In this document: positions 20,919-35,100 of the stretch, piece after piece
Position numbering within the stretch: the first letter of the stretch is position 1
Layout of the letters: every line of letters starts with the position of its first letter
NCBI RefSeq assembly: GCF_954871325.1
Contig: NC_088779.1
Location: 5,396,846-5,460,845, forward strand
Length of the DNA: 64,000 nt
DNA from: Gordionus sp. m RMFG-2023
Taxonomy: Eukaryota; Nematomorpha; Gordioida; Chordodea; Parachordodidae
Direction: 5' to 3'
Notes under the pieces: model-generated
Database searches by the model: none
What the model saw: only the letters and a program-made list of their open reading frames with translations
What the model was told of the DNA's origin: nothing
Program-made: the position numbers and the translations under genes

Positions 20919-22560
20919 GTAGTAACAAGGGGTAGAAAAAGTACATTTTCTAATTTCGAGGATTGATATTATTTTATTATATTTTTTAAAATAAATATAT
21001 CTTTTTTTTCTTTTTTAAAATATCTATACAGAGTTTATATATGGGAGGGGGGGGGGATAGGAGCATTTTGCCTACGATTTTTATTAAAGGCGGTAGGCTA
21101 GGGGTAAGGTATATTCTTGGGGAGGGGGGTCATCAATTAAATTTTTAAATTCAAATGAATGTTTTTTAAGACAATATTAACTTTATTTTGTATATAATAG
21201 TAAAATGAATCTATATTAATTTTATAATATTTTTTTAAATTCATTTTCATTCAAAAACTATTATTTCGCTCTCCGTGGCAGTTTTCTGATTCATATGCAA
21301 TATGATCATTTTCTTTAATATTTTTTAAGCGATTTTCCTCTTGTTGAGATCTTCAATCGATTTCTGTTTTAGTAAGTATATTAACACAGATCGACCAATT
21401 TCCTTTCTTAAGAAGAAGCAGAAATGATAATTGTTGATAAAATGCCATTGAGCATGGTGAACAAAGCCCATTCCACTAACTTGACGCCAAAATCTATTTA
21501 TTTCTTATGGAAGTAACTGCTCTCCACATAATTTGCTATTAAACTTGTAAAATACCTAATTCTGGTATTATATCATATACTTTATTAACTTCACTACTAG
21601 TAGCTCGTTCCCCTTTATATTGGGGACCCAATAAATAAACAACATTGTAAACACATTTATATCGTTTTTTTTTCTATATATATTTTTAATTTTCTTCTTC
21701 CTAATATTTTTAGTTGACCGTATTTGACCAGGTTTAATGCTCCTCCGGTCAATTGATTGACTTGCCAATCCTAGACGAAACGCAGATTTTTTCTTTAAAT
21801 CTTAAATAGTATTAAAATTTATACAACCAATTTATATACAACCTTTAATAAAAATAGAATTTTTGGCGGGTTTTCAAATTAAATTTTTAAATAAAACGCA
21901 GTTTTATTCATTAAATCATGATTATAGTATTAAATGAATGAAAAGCACTTTTATTAATTAAATTGAAATATAGTATCAAAATTTATTACTACTTCTTCTT
22001 CAGAAAGAAATTGATCGATTTGGGTTAATATTCTTACTAAAAAAAAATCGATTGAAGAACTCGACAATAGGAAAATTGCTTAAAAAATATTAAAGATGAT
22101 AATATTGATTATGAATCAGAGCAAGACTACCACGAAGAGCGAACTATTATGTTATTGAATGACAATGAATTTTAAAAAATATTATAAAATTATACAATAT
22201 TGATGATTGATAAGAATACGCCCAAGTCTAAGGTGCCCAAAAAAAAATTTCGTTACCGATAATGTATATGGATGAATGACCAAGTTAAAGTCAATATAAC
22301 TTACAATCTTAAAATATAAAATAATAATAAATACTATTATAATTATAATGTTAGAATATTGTTGCCAAAAGTGGTGAAAATTTTTAGCGGGGTAGGGAGT
22401 TTTGAGGAGGGATTTGCCATCAGAGAAAATCCTGTCATTTAAACTGACTAGCTATTACAATCTCAGGAGGCTCAGATAGCATTTTGCGAAAAGATATTTT
22501 TTAGGAATAAAATAATTTGAAGGGACTCTTTAAATTTTTTAGAAAGCTCGTACACCTGGG
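20919..22560. other. AT-rich intergenic DNA
   Basis: It holds a G-rich run near 21042-21056 and another G-run at 21119-21129. Near 22050-22175 there is a short acidic coding-like stretch (YESEQDYHEERTIMLLNDNE) of a sort seen at transposase N-termini, but it is too short to assign. Nothing else is supported. Confidence 0.4.
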
Positions 22561-24990
22561 CTCTCTCCATGTTATTCTAGTTTATTAAATCAGTCGATCA
22601 TGGATGTTATCCAGATTCTATTGAAAATTTATCTTTTAATGAAATCAAGTCAAAATATTTTAAAATACTTAAACAAACTCTGACAACTTTTGCATCTAAA
22701 TTTGACTTTGTTATTTGAAGAAAAATTGAAACTTTAAATAAATTTGCGGATAAAATTAATACAATTGGCATGCGTTGTCAATATCTTGATGATATTGGTG
22801 AGCGTTTACATGATCATAGTTGGCATAGAAATGCCGAGACTGGAAAAGGATTCTGCTATATATTTTGACAATCTTACTTGAAAGAGAGAATAAAGTATTT
22901 ACTTTCCAATTTATTCTTGACCTGGCAATTGGAGATGACAGTATGATTTCACAATTTAATATGTCTGGAAGTAAAAATGTAATCGCAGATACATTTTAAA
23001 GGTTTTGGTTATTGAATGTGGAAGAAAATCAAGATTCTCAACATGCTTGGAGATTCAATTAATAATTGATAATATGTATTTGTCAGAAAATACTTTACAA
23101 AAATAGTGGAAGCAGGAATTAACATAAAAATAGCATGGCATATTCACTAAAGTTTGCGAAGCTTTGATTGCCTTAAAGATAAAGAAATTGTTAGTTTTTA
23201 TAATTGACGGGAGAGTTATCTGTCGGTCGTGAGATAATAGAATAGAATATGAAATTGGTGATTTAAATAGATTGAGAAATATAGAAATAGAAATCATTCA
23301 TTGGAGACATTCTAGCAGTGAAAACGTCAAGCTTACTATTATGGAAGCAATTAAAAAACATTTTAATTGAAAATTAAAATTTATAAATAAGCGGAATTAG
23401 TCTTTGTTTATGAAATTTCGGTTCAATTTTACCAAATGATTTTAATTGAATCCTCGAATGCTAATGAGAGGTTGATCCTTCATAAAAAATAATGCATATC
23501 CTAAAGTTTTTTATGCCAAACATATTTTTCCTTTGGGAATAATAGGCATGACCATCAACACTCATATTTCATATTTATAGATAGAAAAATTACGGATGCA
23601 AGTTTTGATTTCGTTTTTCAAGTTTTGTAAAATTGTTCAATTCTCAATTTCTTCACATCAAAATTTACTTTTAGACGATTTATGGGCATCCATATGTAAT
23701 TCTAACAGATGCATATAATAAGGGAAATATTAAAACATTTAAATCGATCCTTCGCTATTTCAACAAGAATAAGAACATTTCAATAAAACTGTTAAAAATT
23801 TTTCCTCGGATAGTGAAAAATCCAACAATGTAGCTAGCCACATAGTGGTAAATATAACTGATTCAGGGTTATCAATGATTTGCATGTCAGCTTTCTGCGC
23901 TGATAATGCCTCTGTAATTTTGGCAAAAATCAAAGTTCCCGAATTGAGGCAGCACAATAATGAATTAAGACCAATTGGATGCCATATATACTACATAATT
24001 CTTGCAAGAAGACAATGAATGTACTATCTGTGGATGTCGAAATAATTGTGATGAAATGTTTTAACGAATTTAATTCATCAACTAAAAGAGTTAATGAATT
24101 AAAAGAGTTGGTGAAGTGGTCATACTTGGAATGGTGTGAGTTGTTGCTATATATACCTATCAGGTGATTGTCACGAATATACCTGCCATCGATAGAATTT
24201 TAAAATTTTACAAACCCAGAGATTTTAAAAGCTGTCCTAAAATTTTGAAAAATTTTTTCAAGTATGAAATGGCGAGAAGCATATTTAGGAAATCTACTTC
24301 ATGCTATTCAGTTGCAATTAGAATATTCTTTATTAAAAAAGATTCACAAAATCATGCTACAGCTCTATTCATCTCTACAGTTAAAAATTGATAATAAATT
24401 TTATGGCGCTATTGCTAAAAATATTATATTAAAATGTTCAAATAATACTCTAATTAATACATTTTTAAATGAAGCAAATATTTTTCTTAAGACAATTTTA
24501 GAATATTTACAATCAAAATTTGTTTTTAATAACTCTATTTCCAATGTATAAATATGATGACCTTGGAATAGAGACCATAAATTGATGGTTTTTATAATTT
24601 AATAAATATATTAAAAATACCGAAAAACATTGATGTCTTGTTTGAGGAGATTGTAATTCTCTCTATTTTTTATGATTCGCCAAAATACTTAAAGTTAGAT
24701 GGTTTAAAAGCAGAGGAGAAATGGGTAGAATTTTTTCGTAATAACGATAAATCACATGCTTGGAAAAAATATGCGAGTATTTCTCCTTACCTCATTCTAA
24801 TGCCTCATCCGAGCGCATTTTTAGCCTGATGAGGACTGCCTGGAAAAAGGAGAAAAATCGGATTGTTTTAACAACATTAGAGGCCGAGCTAATAGTTAAA
24901 CAAATATATTATATGTCATGCCAGGAATTTTATAAATATCTCAATAACGTGGTAAGCATTTAGTTCTATTATTTAAATCTCAAATAAAAT
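22561..24990 (+). pseudogene. hAT transposase remnant, plus strand
   Basis: Several plus-strand frames line up as a degraded hAT transposase. A DAYNKGN motif near 23708 follows a weak N-terminal part. Then come FNEFNSSTKRVNELKELVKW (24060 on), LKIDNKFYGAIAKNIILKC..NTLINTFLNEAN (24382 on) and the dimerisation segment LPHSNASSERIFSLMRTAW..EKNRIVLTTLEAELIVKQ (24780-24910). The last part is the hAT family hallmark (SSER.FS.MR..W..EKNR). The frames are separated by stops and the element has no clear terminal repeats. The start of the region before 23690 is weakly supported. Confidence 0.75.
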
Positions 24991-25069
24991 ATAATTAAGT
25001 TTTAGTTAGCAATGGTATAAAATTTATTGTCAAATATTAATTATAAAGATGAACACATCTTCACCATAA

Positions 25070-25769
25070 TTTTGTGAATCTTTATTAAGATTCTTCTGAT
25101 TGCAACTACACATTAACAGCATGTAGTAGATTTCCTACATGTGAAATCATTCCTAAATATACCTCTGCCATTCATTATTGAAAAAATTTTCAAAATGTTA
25201 GGACAGCTGTTTTAATCTTTATTTAAGAAATATTTTTTTAAAGGTTTATAAAATTTTAAAATTCTATCGTTGGCGGGTATTAGGAACATATCGCAACTAA
25301 CTATGTGCTGACTCAATTCTATAAATACACTCTGTTTTTACCAAATTCACTGAGGCATTATCATCAGAAAGCTGACATGCAATTTATTGATAATCTCGAA
25401 TCTGCTATATTTGCCATTATATGGTTATAGCTATGTCTTTGGATTTTTCACTATTTGAGTGGAAAAAATTTAATAGTTTTATTAAAACGACCTTAATTTT
25501 GTTGAAATAGCGGAGGATCAAGGGAAGGGAAATATTTTAAAATATTTCCCTTATTAGATGCATCTGTTAGAATTGCATATGTATGCCCATTTTTCAAATC
25601 GTCAAGAATTGACCTCCTGGATTTAGGTCCTAAAACATTGATGATAGCCTTGATCATTTTTGTTCTACAAGTATAGTTTTCATTTATATTAGAGTCGTTA
25701 AACATTATGGAGAAAAGATTCTACCAACATTGTAATGATAAGTATCTCTGTGAATGTTGTACTACAAGA
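25070..25769 (-). pseudogene. Inverted second fragment of the same hAT family
   Basis: The reverse strand matches the plus-strand sequence at about 23690-24370. GHTYAILTDASNKGNILKYF (25610 downward) corresponds to a DAYNKGNIKTF stretch near 23700. The segments around 25340-25400 and 25170-25290 mirror 23815-23960 and 24170-24260, and AAAGATTCACAAAAT is shared with 24338-24352. It is thus an inverted, truncated copy lying 80 bp beyond the first copy's C-terminus. Confidence 0.7.
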
Positions 25770-26574
25770 TAAGTGATTACAATTGCCGCAACTGTAGTTG
25801 CATCTGTATTATTTCTTATTTTTAGAGTACCTTATTATGTATTTAAACGTGATAGTGATAATTAAGCGCCTATCTCTATAATATTTATACACACACGATA
25901 GATTTCTAATTGCGGTTTGCAGGACATTCGCATAAAATGTTTTTTTAATTGTAAAATTAAAATCGTTTTTTTTTATAAAATATTATCTTGTTTACATTCT
26001 ATTATATTTAAAAAAGATCGTTGGTTTTTTTTATAAATTAATATATTTAAATAAATCAAGATGTTATTTTATTTTGAAAAAGAGTTACCGATTTTGTATT
26101 TATATAAATTAATTATAAAAAATAATGGGCGGATAGTTAAGTCAATTTAAAATCCAGGCCTAAGGCTGCCCAATTTTTTTTTAGCAATTTTTATATTTCT
26201 ACCGCAATTTTCATATTTCTCCCGCATAATACCAAATTTCTCCCGCAATTTCAAAATTCTGACCTGGCAACCCTGATTGTAGTATGGATTGGCTATAGAA
26301 CATGAGATTGAAAAGTCAAATGAGAGACAAAGTCAAAACCTTGATTTAACTCGGTTGAGAGAACTCTAGATTTCATAACCTGGTTGATTAATCAATAAAA
26401 ATACTGAAGGTTGGAGAAGGGAAAAATAAAAAAGAAGACAGGATTTTATTCATATCGTTGAAATTCTCGAGAAAAACATGTTAATCAGCTAAAAGATCTT
26501 TCATTTATTGCGACTTATGAAAGTTCATCGTAAGTTATAGAGACATGTTTCCCAGTACTTGAAGTAGGTTACTA
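25770..26574. other. AT-rich intergenic stretch
   Basis: I see no gene. A small cluster of TTTCTCCCGCAA-type repeats lies at 26190-26260. The rest is AT-rich. Confidence 0.4.
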
Positions 26575-26582
26575 TATTACAG

Positions 26583-28443
26583 CAGGCACGTACGCAGGAA
26601 TTTGGTCTGGGGGGGGGGGGATAATAAAAGTTTTTAAGAAATACTACTATTAATTATAAATACTAAGGATAAATTTATTAGGACTAATAACTTTTCTAAT
26701 ACACAATTTTAAACTAATGTGAATTAAAAAAATTGTATATATAAACCGGCATTAAAAAACTATAAAATAAATGTGAATTATATAATATAAAGTGAAAATA
26801 ACCCACGATATGAATCACTTAAATGATCCAAAATTGAAATTTGAATTTTTTGAGCTTTTAAAATATATAAAGTATTGTTTCTTAGGAATAATTGTATTTT
26901 GTATATTTTGAGCTAATTTTCCAATTATCTATCCCTGCTTGACGTTAAATACCTATGAATATTCAAAAGATCCAAATCATTAAATATACTTTCAGATGTT
27001 ATATTCATAGGTATATTTTTCACAGACTTGCAGGCCCGACCCCCGAGCCGGACCTTATTTTAATTTTTTTAAATATACCCGGGCCGGGCCCGTAATTTTT
27101 TTTAAAAAAAACATCCGGGTTGGGCCTGGAAATTTTTTTAAAAAAAACATCCGGGTTGGGCCTGGAAATTTTTTTAGGAAAAATATCCGGGCCGAGCTGT
27201 ATATTTTAAAACCAAATATTTTAAATCGCCATTATAAGCTATAAAAATCAAAAATAAATATAATTTATTTTAAAAAAGGTCCGGGCCCGAAAATTTTATT
27301 TTCAAAAAAGCCGGGCGGGCCTGAAAATTTTTTTAAAAAAAACCCCGGGCCGGAAAAAATTTAAAAAAAAAATCTGGGCCGTGTCCTGCAAATAGTATCT
27401 CTGCAAGGCTCTGTTATTCTTCTTAAAAAGGAGAATGGTCTCTCATTAGTTTACTAAAGAGCTGCTAATATATATATAACCATTTTAATACATTGGGAGT
27501 ATAATCTAAAATGTGTTTGAAATAATGCAAAGCATCCATAGCATTTTTTAGGACTGTATCAACAATAGTTAATCTTTTAATCATAGTTATTCAGCTAATA
27601 AGGCATCATAAGATATTTTAACATCTTCATGATAAAAATATAACAAATATTTATATTTTTTTTCTATCACCATATGAAAAAGGTAGGGAGAGGGGACATT
27701 TGTTTTATAATACTCTTCTACTGATCCTATATTAATGTTTTGACGATGAGCTTGCTTGCTGCAAGTTGATGGGGACAAATATTACACATGTATAGCTTTC
27801 TTGACTCAACAATAACATATAAAATATGAAATTCTTCATCAACATTAGCTCTAATTTCCTTGAGTTCTAATAAAATGCTCTCTGTTTTTGAAAAGTATTG
27901 CATAAAATAGTTGTATAATTAAATAATACATTCTAATGAAAAAAAAAATTTGGAATAAGTATTGAATCCAATAATTTTCTTGCTTGGAGGAAATATTTCT
28001 TTCAAGCCATTGTGATATTTCAGTAATAGCAATAATAATCGGCTCTTCTAACTCCATAAAAGCTGTTACTGGTTGATGGCGGAGAGTCCATCTCATTGGA
28101 CAAGCTTGCAATTTCTTTCTCCCTGTTGGACAAGGAGTTTCAGAGATAATTATTATTTGACTAGAAATTTAGATAAATATTACGCAACTAGAGAAAATAA
28201 TAGATAAATTACGCCAAGGAAAACTTGAAATTGAAATTAATTGATAAAATAACTTAGTAGATGAATGTGATAAATAAATGTAATTAAATATATATATATA
28301 TATGAGATAGGAATAAATATTAACAAGTATAAATTAATATTAACAATATTATTTATGAAAAATATAATCCGGCACCTGAATTATTTGGCTTTAGGGGGAG
28401 GGGGGGGGTTTGTCCCCCTGCCCCCCCTCTCCGTACGCCAATG
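26583..28443 (-). mobile_element. hAT transposon copy 2, reversed
   Basis: It begins CAGGCACGTACGCAGG and ends CGTACGCCAATG, matching the ends of copy 1 in reverse. The flanks TATTACAG (26575-26582) and CATTACAG (28444-28451) agree at 7 of 8 bases, a slightly decayed 8-bp target duplication. On the minus strand 28111-27851 reads CPMRWTLRHQP and EISQWLERNISSKQ, and 27778-27587 reads CSKQAHRQNINIGSVEEYYK...FHMVIEKKYKYL...DVKISYDALLAE, typical of ZMYM1-like hAT transposases. It contains the same nested GGCC-type MITE (27022-27413) as copy 1. It lies about 450 bp upstream of the CERT start codon. Confidence 0.9.
27022..27413. repeat. GGCC/A-tract MITE nested in hAT copy 2
   Basis: Ends ACAGACTTGCAGG and the inverse of CAGAGCCTTGCAGAGATACT. 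It includes two near-identical tandem units of about 35 bp (CATCCGGGTTGGGCCTGGAA plus a T/A tract, 27111-27180) and the core AATCGCCATTATAAGCTATA in reverse. Confidence 0.8.
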
Positions 28444-28897
28444 CATTACAGTGTTTATCAAGAAACTTTAAATTATTAAATTGAAGAAAATTTAACTTAA
28501 AAAATGTTATTTAATAAAAACAAAGAACATTCTAGAGATTAATTATTATATCTTAAATGTAGAAATTTAATATCTTAGGATTCAGATTTTTTTAATCTTA
28601 TTGACTATAAACTATTAATATTTATAATATGATTAAGTCTATACTGGCTATTATTAGTCAATCAATATATACTCATCGGCTAAATAAATTGTTCTCTGAT
28701 ATATTTGTTTTTCTAAAAACCTAGGTATTAGGTTAGGCATATATTTAATAAGTTAAATATATATTTCAATTTAATTTTAGAATTTTTATTATTGTTATTT
28801 ATCGACCAATCAATTATCCCTCGTTGAGATCTAAATTATTTAATTTTTTTGCGATATACACCCCCTCATATGTTCATGAGATTATTTGAATAACATA
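28444..28897 (+). promoter_or_regulatory. Region immediately upstream of the CERT start codon
   Basis: This 454-bp AT-rich stretch lies between hAT copy 2 and the CERT start codon and must hold the 5' leader or an upstream-exon splice acceptor. I cannot point to a defined promoter element. A short pyrimidine/CCCCC patch lies at 28860-28865. Confidence 0.35.
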
Positions 28898-29134
28898 ATG
28901 ATGACCGAAGAAGAGGGTGCTAATTTGAGTGATGACGATGATTTCATCGAAGAAAATATATATTCTGGACTACCTGAAATTCATGGCACATTGAGCAAAT
29001 GGACTAATTACATCCATGGCTGGCAAGATCGATTTGTAATATTGAAACAGGGTACCTTAAGCTATTATAAATCAGAAGATGATGTGGAATTCGGATGCAG
29101 AGGCGCTGTTAGCCTATCCAAAGCTGTTATTACG
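28898..29134 (+). CDS. CERT1: CERT exon 1: N-terminus and first half of PH domain
   Basis: It encodes residues 1-79. After an acidic leader it has [27 protein letters not shown] and [14 protein letters not shown], nearly identical to the vertebrate PH domain. Gly69 of the CRG motif corresponds to the glycine (human G67, from memory) whose mutation disables Golgi targeting. It ends in phase 0 at ACG before GTTTAT. An in-frame TTG at 28886 lies upstream, but ATG 28898 or 28901 is the natural start. Confidence 0.96.
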
Positions 29135-32100
29135 GTTTATTTTATACATTACTCAATATAATTAATTCATGTTTATTTTATTTACTACTCATCAATTAAA
29201 TCTTTATCTTAAATTTTAATAGAATTTTCGCTAAATTATAAAAGATTTAATCGAGAGAAAAGTAATTTACAACATTCACAAATTGGAAGATAAGGATAAT
29301 TATTATTTATCGAGAGTTCTTTTGAGGACATTTATAAAATGTTTTTGGCATACATCTTAATTTCAATTATTAATATTAATAATATGAGTAGCTTAATTGA
29401 AATGTCTTCAGATTTATAATTAGCATGTATAAATGCATTCTTTTTTTGTTTACAGCAAAACCTATCTTTTAAAAATATTTACCCTACAGAAATATGTGGA
29501 ACAATAAATACTTCATAAAGCAAATTGTAATTTTATTTTAAACTATTATTTTTGCAATATTACTTTATATGCTGCTTTACCACCATATAATATTAGTAAA
29601 CTTGTTTGTTTTAATGACCAGAGCCACTAAAGTCATGAATTTACTAAAATTAGTCTTGGATAACTTCCATTGCTAACATGTAATAGTATGTTTTATTGAT
29701 TTACTATGTTTCATACTATTCTATTTTATTGGGCTGCTTATATTGTGCAGATCTAAAGCTGTGATTATTTTGCATCCCATTTCATTAATCGAGTTAACTT
29801 CCATATTTTTATGTGTGAATTACATTTATTCCCTCCATTTCTCGGTGTATTGGCATAGCCAGGCCAAAGATTACATGGAGCAGGCCAAAAATCATTTTAA
29901 AATTCAAGCTACAGTGTTGTGATGATTTAATGAAACATATTGACGATTAAATTTAAACCCATTCATATAAATGATAATATTTGCAAAAATAATTAAAATA
30001 TAGACAAAGTATTATTGAAATTTCTTTTATTATTTCTTTTGTTGTACAGTTGTAAAGATTATAATTATATATGCATGTGTTTAAATTAAATCGTCAATAT
30101 GTTTCATTAAATCATTACAACACTGTAGTTTCTAGTCCAAAAAGTATCTTTTTAATATTTCACTTTTTCCATTTTATTTCTTTGATTATTCATGTTCAAT
30201 CAAAAATTTTCCTCTACCCCAAATTCATTTTTGTGTCTTCTATAATTCCCTATCTCCTTTCAAATGAATTGTATGTGTTTATTCACTTTTTTTAAAACTG
30301 AATCAGCAGTAATAATGCAACCCTTAAAGATAACGCATTAACTATAAATGCAAGCCGGGATTCTTTAGCACTCGCCTGAAATTGATATGAAATATCTAAT
30401 TTTTTTTAAAACCATTATTCAAATTTAGGGGTAATGATTACTTTTAATGTTCTAGTTGCCAAGTCTCGCAAATATTGTTATTTTAATAGATACAATACCT
30501 GGCCTAAAAATGTGTCTAAATATGGATATAAATACTTTTATATAAATACAGGCACGACATTTTTGTGCCTAGATACTGTTGGAATACGAAATCGTTTAGA
30601 TGATAGAATAGTGAATTTATTGTATAGAATGTATTTTGGATCTCACTGACGAATATATAAAAATCATTTTTTGGATGATAAATATTGACTTCTTCAGAAT
30701 AAAAGAAAATATCTAGTCACAACTAAATTTTTACGATTATAAATCAATTTGAAATGAAAATACAAAAGTAAAATATCATCCTTCTTGTGGTTGATATATG
30801 CATAACACTTAAAAATTCTGCTAACAGCATCCATAAATACCGGCTAATAATTAATCAAATCGATTATGACTATACTTAAACTCCTTCCCTCCCCCTACCA
30901 AGTCGAATTTTTTCTAATATGACCATTAACATTTTTTACCACTTTTAATTTACATTCATCCTCTAATATGCCCCCCCCCATCCAATCCTTACCCTGGCGA
31001 ATCGTGGAATTTCCATTATGATGCACCTTTTAATTATTATTAGTGGACTTCGATTTACCTACTGTCAGTATCCAAGTTCCTGTATAAGAATATATTTTAA
31101 ATTTCGTAATCCCTAAATATCATCGTTAGGATCTCTCTACTGTAGTTACTCTCCGAATACGCGGAGGCAATCAGTCCCCCCCCCCCATTCTCTACATCAT
31201 TATGGAGCCGGACTGGGGCGTCCATGGCTAAAATAATTTAAGGTTTGGATCACAAGGTTAAAGTTTCCTGAATGTTCCATATCAATTATTGTTCGGTATT
31301 GATTTCAGCATTATTTTATTTATGTTCCACTTTGACGTCACACCAGGATTCGGACAAATCTTCAAATTTTGGGTAATATAATAACTGACCCCCCCCCCTC
31401 CCCCCCCAAAAAAAATCCTAACTGTTTTGTTACCTCTAATTTTTTTTCGGCTTCCATCTTTTTTTTCTGTTTTCGTCGTTATATATTTTTTTTAAAAATG
31501 TCATAACCAGAGTTTGGAGTGGAACTTCGTACACCCGGAACTGCGATTAAAGAACCGGAATTAGATCTCACTTTTTGCAGGAACCAAGGCCATTTTTTAA
31601 AAAATATTTTAGAACCGGAAATAGAACTCGTTTTTTTAGTTCAGGTTATCCAAATTCTGGTCATAACTTTTTAAATTTAAAAAAAAAAATTCATTTCTCC
31701 CAGTTTGATCTCATTGTTGGACCAGAAATTTGGTAAATGACATAACCCTCCATTCACAGTTAGCGCCAATTCTAGACAGACGATTCATTCATTACAAAAC
31801 ATTTTGAAGCGCCGTTGAATATAAATCAGCTGGTGATACGCTATTTCTTTTTTCTCAAATAGTTTTTTTAGTGCAGATTCTTTGCGCGGGAGACTAAAAT
31901 GGCGTACCATAATCTAATTTATATATGATACACAGTTTAAATATATTAAAAATGGCTGAATCAAAATTTGCATAAAAGAAAAAGAATACCTGGTTTTGCC
32001 AGTATATAACCAAACCCTTTTCCCATATGGTGGTTAAATCACAAAGTTTAGTATAATTTTAACTAAAATCTTATCGAAGTTTTTTTTAGCAACACTATTC

Positions 32101-35100
32101 TAGTCTCATTGCCCTACATTAGCTCTAATATTATATTTTTAATGGATATGTCAATCAATTTAGAGCAGTTGCATCAAATATAGGTTAAGGCTGACTAAAA
32201 AGTAAGTTAAAAAGATTTTAGACGTAGACTCACGTTTTACGGCCATCTTTTATAGCTATTAATGATCATATCATAGATAGGAAATCGGGCTTATTTCCTT
32301 CCAAACCTTTTAATTGTGCTTCAATCGGCCTCAACAGAGCTGGAGAAAAAGCTATCTTATGTTTTTTGAAATTAAAAGAGACTCCCGCTCCGATAGGTAT
32401 TTATTTTACTAGGTATATTCCCGTGATTCTTCCGGATATTCCTCTTTATTAGGGACATTTGATAGATCTGTTAGGAATCATCGAACGAGATATTTATCTG
32501 GATTTACAATGAATTCGCATGCCATCGTATATATTATTTAGCCTTTTGTCTTTTGTTTTGTAATAAACCTCGACTAACGAGGCTAGTAATGCATAGCACC
32601 TGTCAGTATATCGGAACGCTGAATGACAACACGATGCGCAGTTTTTACAAATTGGAAAGATAATACACTCCTCTTCTCACGAGGAGTATTATTCATACAG
32701 ATATCCCAATGGAAGAATAAACTTATTACTAACTCGCGAATCTTTTATTTTCAGGCTTAGAAAACTTAAAATATAACTATTTCAATCTCAATAAATACTT
32801 CTAATGACTATTCGAAAGAAAGGAAAAACTAAAATGAAAGAATAGTAAAGAATTTTTTTTATCTTTCTTTCTTTCTTTCTTTATTTTTTATCATTACAAA
32901 AATGAAGCCATGAAATATTTGACTCATATTTTCGAAAAACTTTTTTTAAAAAATTTTTTAATCCGCTTATAAACATAAAAATTGAAGAGAAAAAAATGTT
33001 AACAAAGATTGTCCAAGGGATATCATTTTAAAACAATCAAATTAACTACTTTTTATTTAAAGAAAAAAAATACGAATATTTTATTGTTAACACTGCTAGC
33101 TAATTATACATTCCGCACAACACACTTTCTCGTTTTATAAGTGAATTAATTATTATTTTTTTATAATTTAGACTTGCGTAAATTTTAATTTTAAGATTTC
33201 TTTAAATTGATTTTAAAAAGGAAGGAAGGAAGGAAGGAATTTTAATTTTAAGATTTGTTTAAATTGATTTTAAAGATTTTAAAAAGGAAGGAAGGAAGGG
33301 AATAAATATACTTAATAATGCGCACAAATTGAATTTTTCAACGCAGCTTTTTAAAACGCAAATAAACAAACGTAAACGTAAATTGAACCCTTAATCGTTA
33401 ATTTTTATTTTTAAATGAAACGTCTAAAATTTAAAACAAAAAAAAATAATAAAAATGCATTTAAAATCGTTCAATTTATGCGCACTATAAGTCCTGTATC
33501 AGACTTATTTTTTTTTGCAATCCGATTGGCCAAGAAGTGTTTTTTATCGGACCTATCCCATCTTACCTTTTTTTCTTCATATCTAATCCAATTTAATCCG
33601 AATTCCGGGCTGAAAATAAAAATTAAAGAAAAATATTGGATAGAATAAAAATAAGATTTTGAATTAATGGAAAAAAGGCGTTAGTTTGTGTCCCAAATAT
33701 CAAATAAAAAATATCGATTCGCAAACTTTTGAAACTTTAATCGAAAAAGAAGAAAATAAAAATTTTTAAAAAATAGGCATACGATTTCAATTAAAATTTT
33801 AAATCATATAAAAGTTTTAAAACTTTTCGATTTTTAAAAAAAAAATAATTTTGGACATAGAAGTCTGCGTAAAGGTTTATCCGGGCTCGAGAGTTCGGAA
33901 TAAAAACAAATACCTGTAAAAAGTTTTTTTTTATCCTGATTTTCTTGGTTACTGGAAGAATGAAAAGTCTTAGGCGCCATTTTGTTTTCCCACGTGAATA
34001 ATTGTAATCGTTTAGACCAATTTACTTGGCCATGATGAGTTCAAGGTTTCTCTTGGTCTTCTAATTAGATTCAATAATGGTGGCAGAACACCGTTGCAGG
34101 AGTTGCGGTTTTCGTAATGGGTGGCTTATGTCGCCATGGCGGGGCGGATTCAACAATATTAGGTGGCCGCCTGCTTCACGAAAACGTTAGCATTCTATTG
34201 TAATTAATTAACTTCGATTCCCCAACCATCTCAAACCCCAAAATCTTTCTCCTTCGCGACCATAAGAGACCAGCCGATGTTACGCTTACTGGATGGGAGG
34301 GGAGTAAATTTTTATAATGGGACACTTCTCTGTTAATATCTCTACTTCCAACTTTAACAGCAGCCCCTGGTTTACAGCAGGAGATCATCTAAATAAACAT
34401 ATACTCACTGCTGACCCCCCCCCCCCCCAATGATAAGGTCTAGCCCTGCTTTATGCCAGTGGGAAACCTTTTGGAATTTTATTATTTAAAGCGCGGGCTT
34501 GAACTTCTCAATGGGAGTTTTATCCGTTATGCCCATTTCGCCCCTTAATTTCCCGTTTACTTATTACACTATATAAATTTCCGAGATTTAATTTATTTAT
34601 AAAATATTCTTTATGCGGGAAAATTAAAATGGCGCGTGGCTTTTTTAAAAATATCTTTATGGACTTGTTTGTTGTTATAAAGATTATTTATTTGTCTCTC
34701 TCTCTCTCTCTATTCCATAAAATTAAAATCGATTTTCTTTTTACCGTCTACTTGGTATTTTTCTTCCCCCTTCTCTTTTGCAAACTGATTAAATATAACT
34801 TTAAAGAAATGTGATCCTTCCCTTCCCCATTTTTTTTTATAGATTGTGATAGTTAATTTTAAAAAAATATATATTTAATAATCGATAATCTTATAAAAAA
34901 AAGAATGATTGATCAGAATCGATAATCTATAGATAATTATAGATACGTAATATACACGGGGGTCTGGCTATATATATATATATTATATATATTTTTGAAT
35001 CACTCGAAACTTGTTTTATATTTTAATTATATATTATATATATATATTATTTATTTTTTTCGCTATAATTTTAAACTCCTTTTGAAAGAAAGGGATTTGG

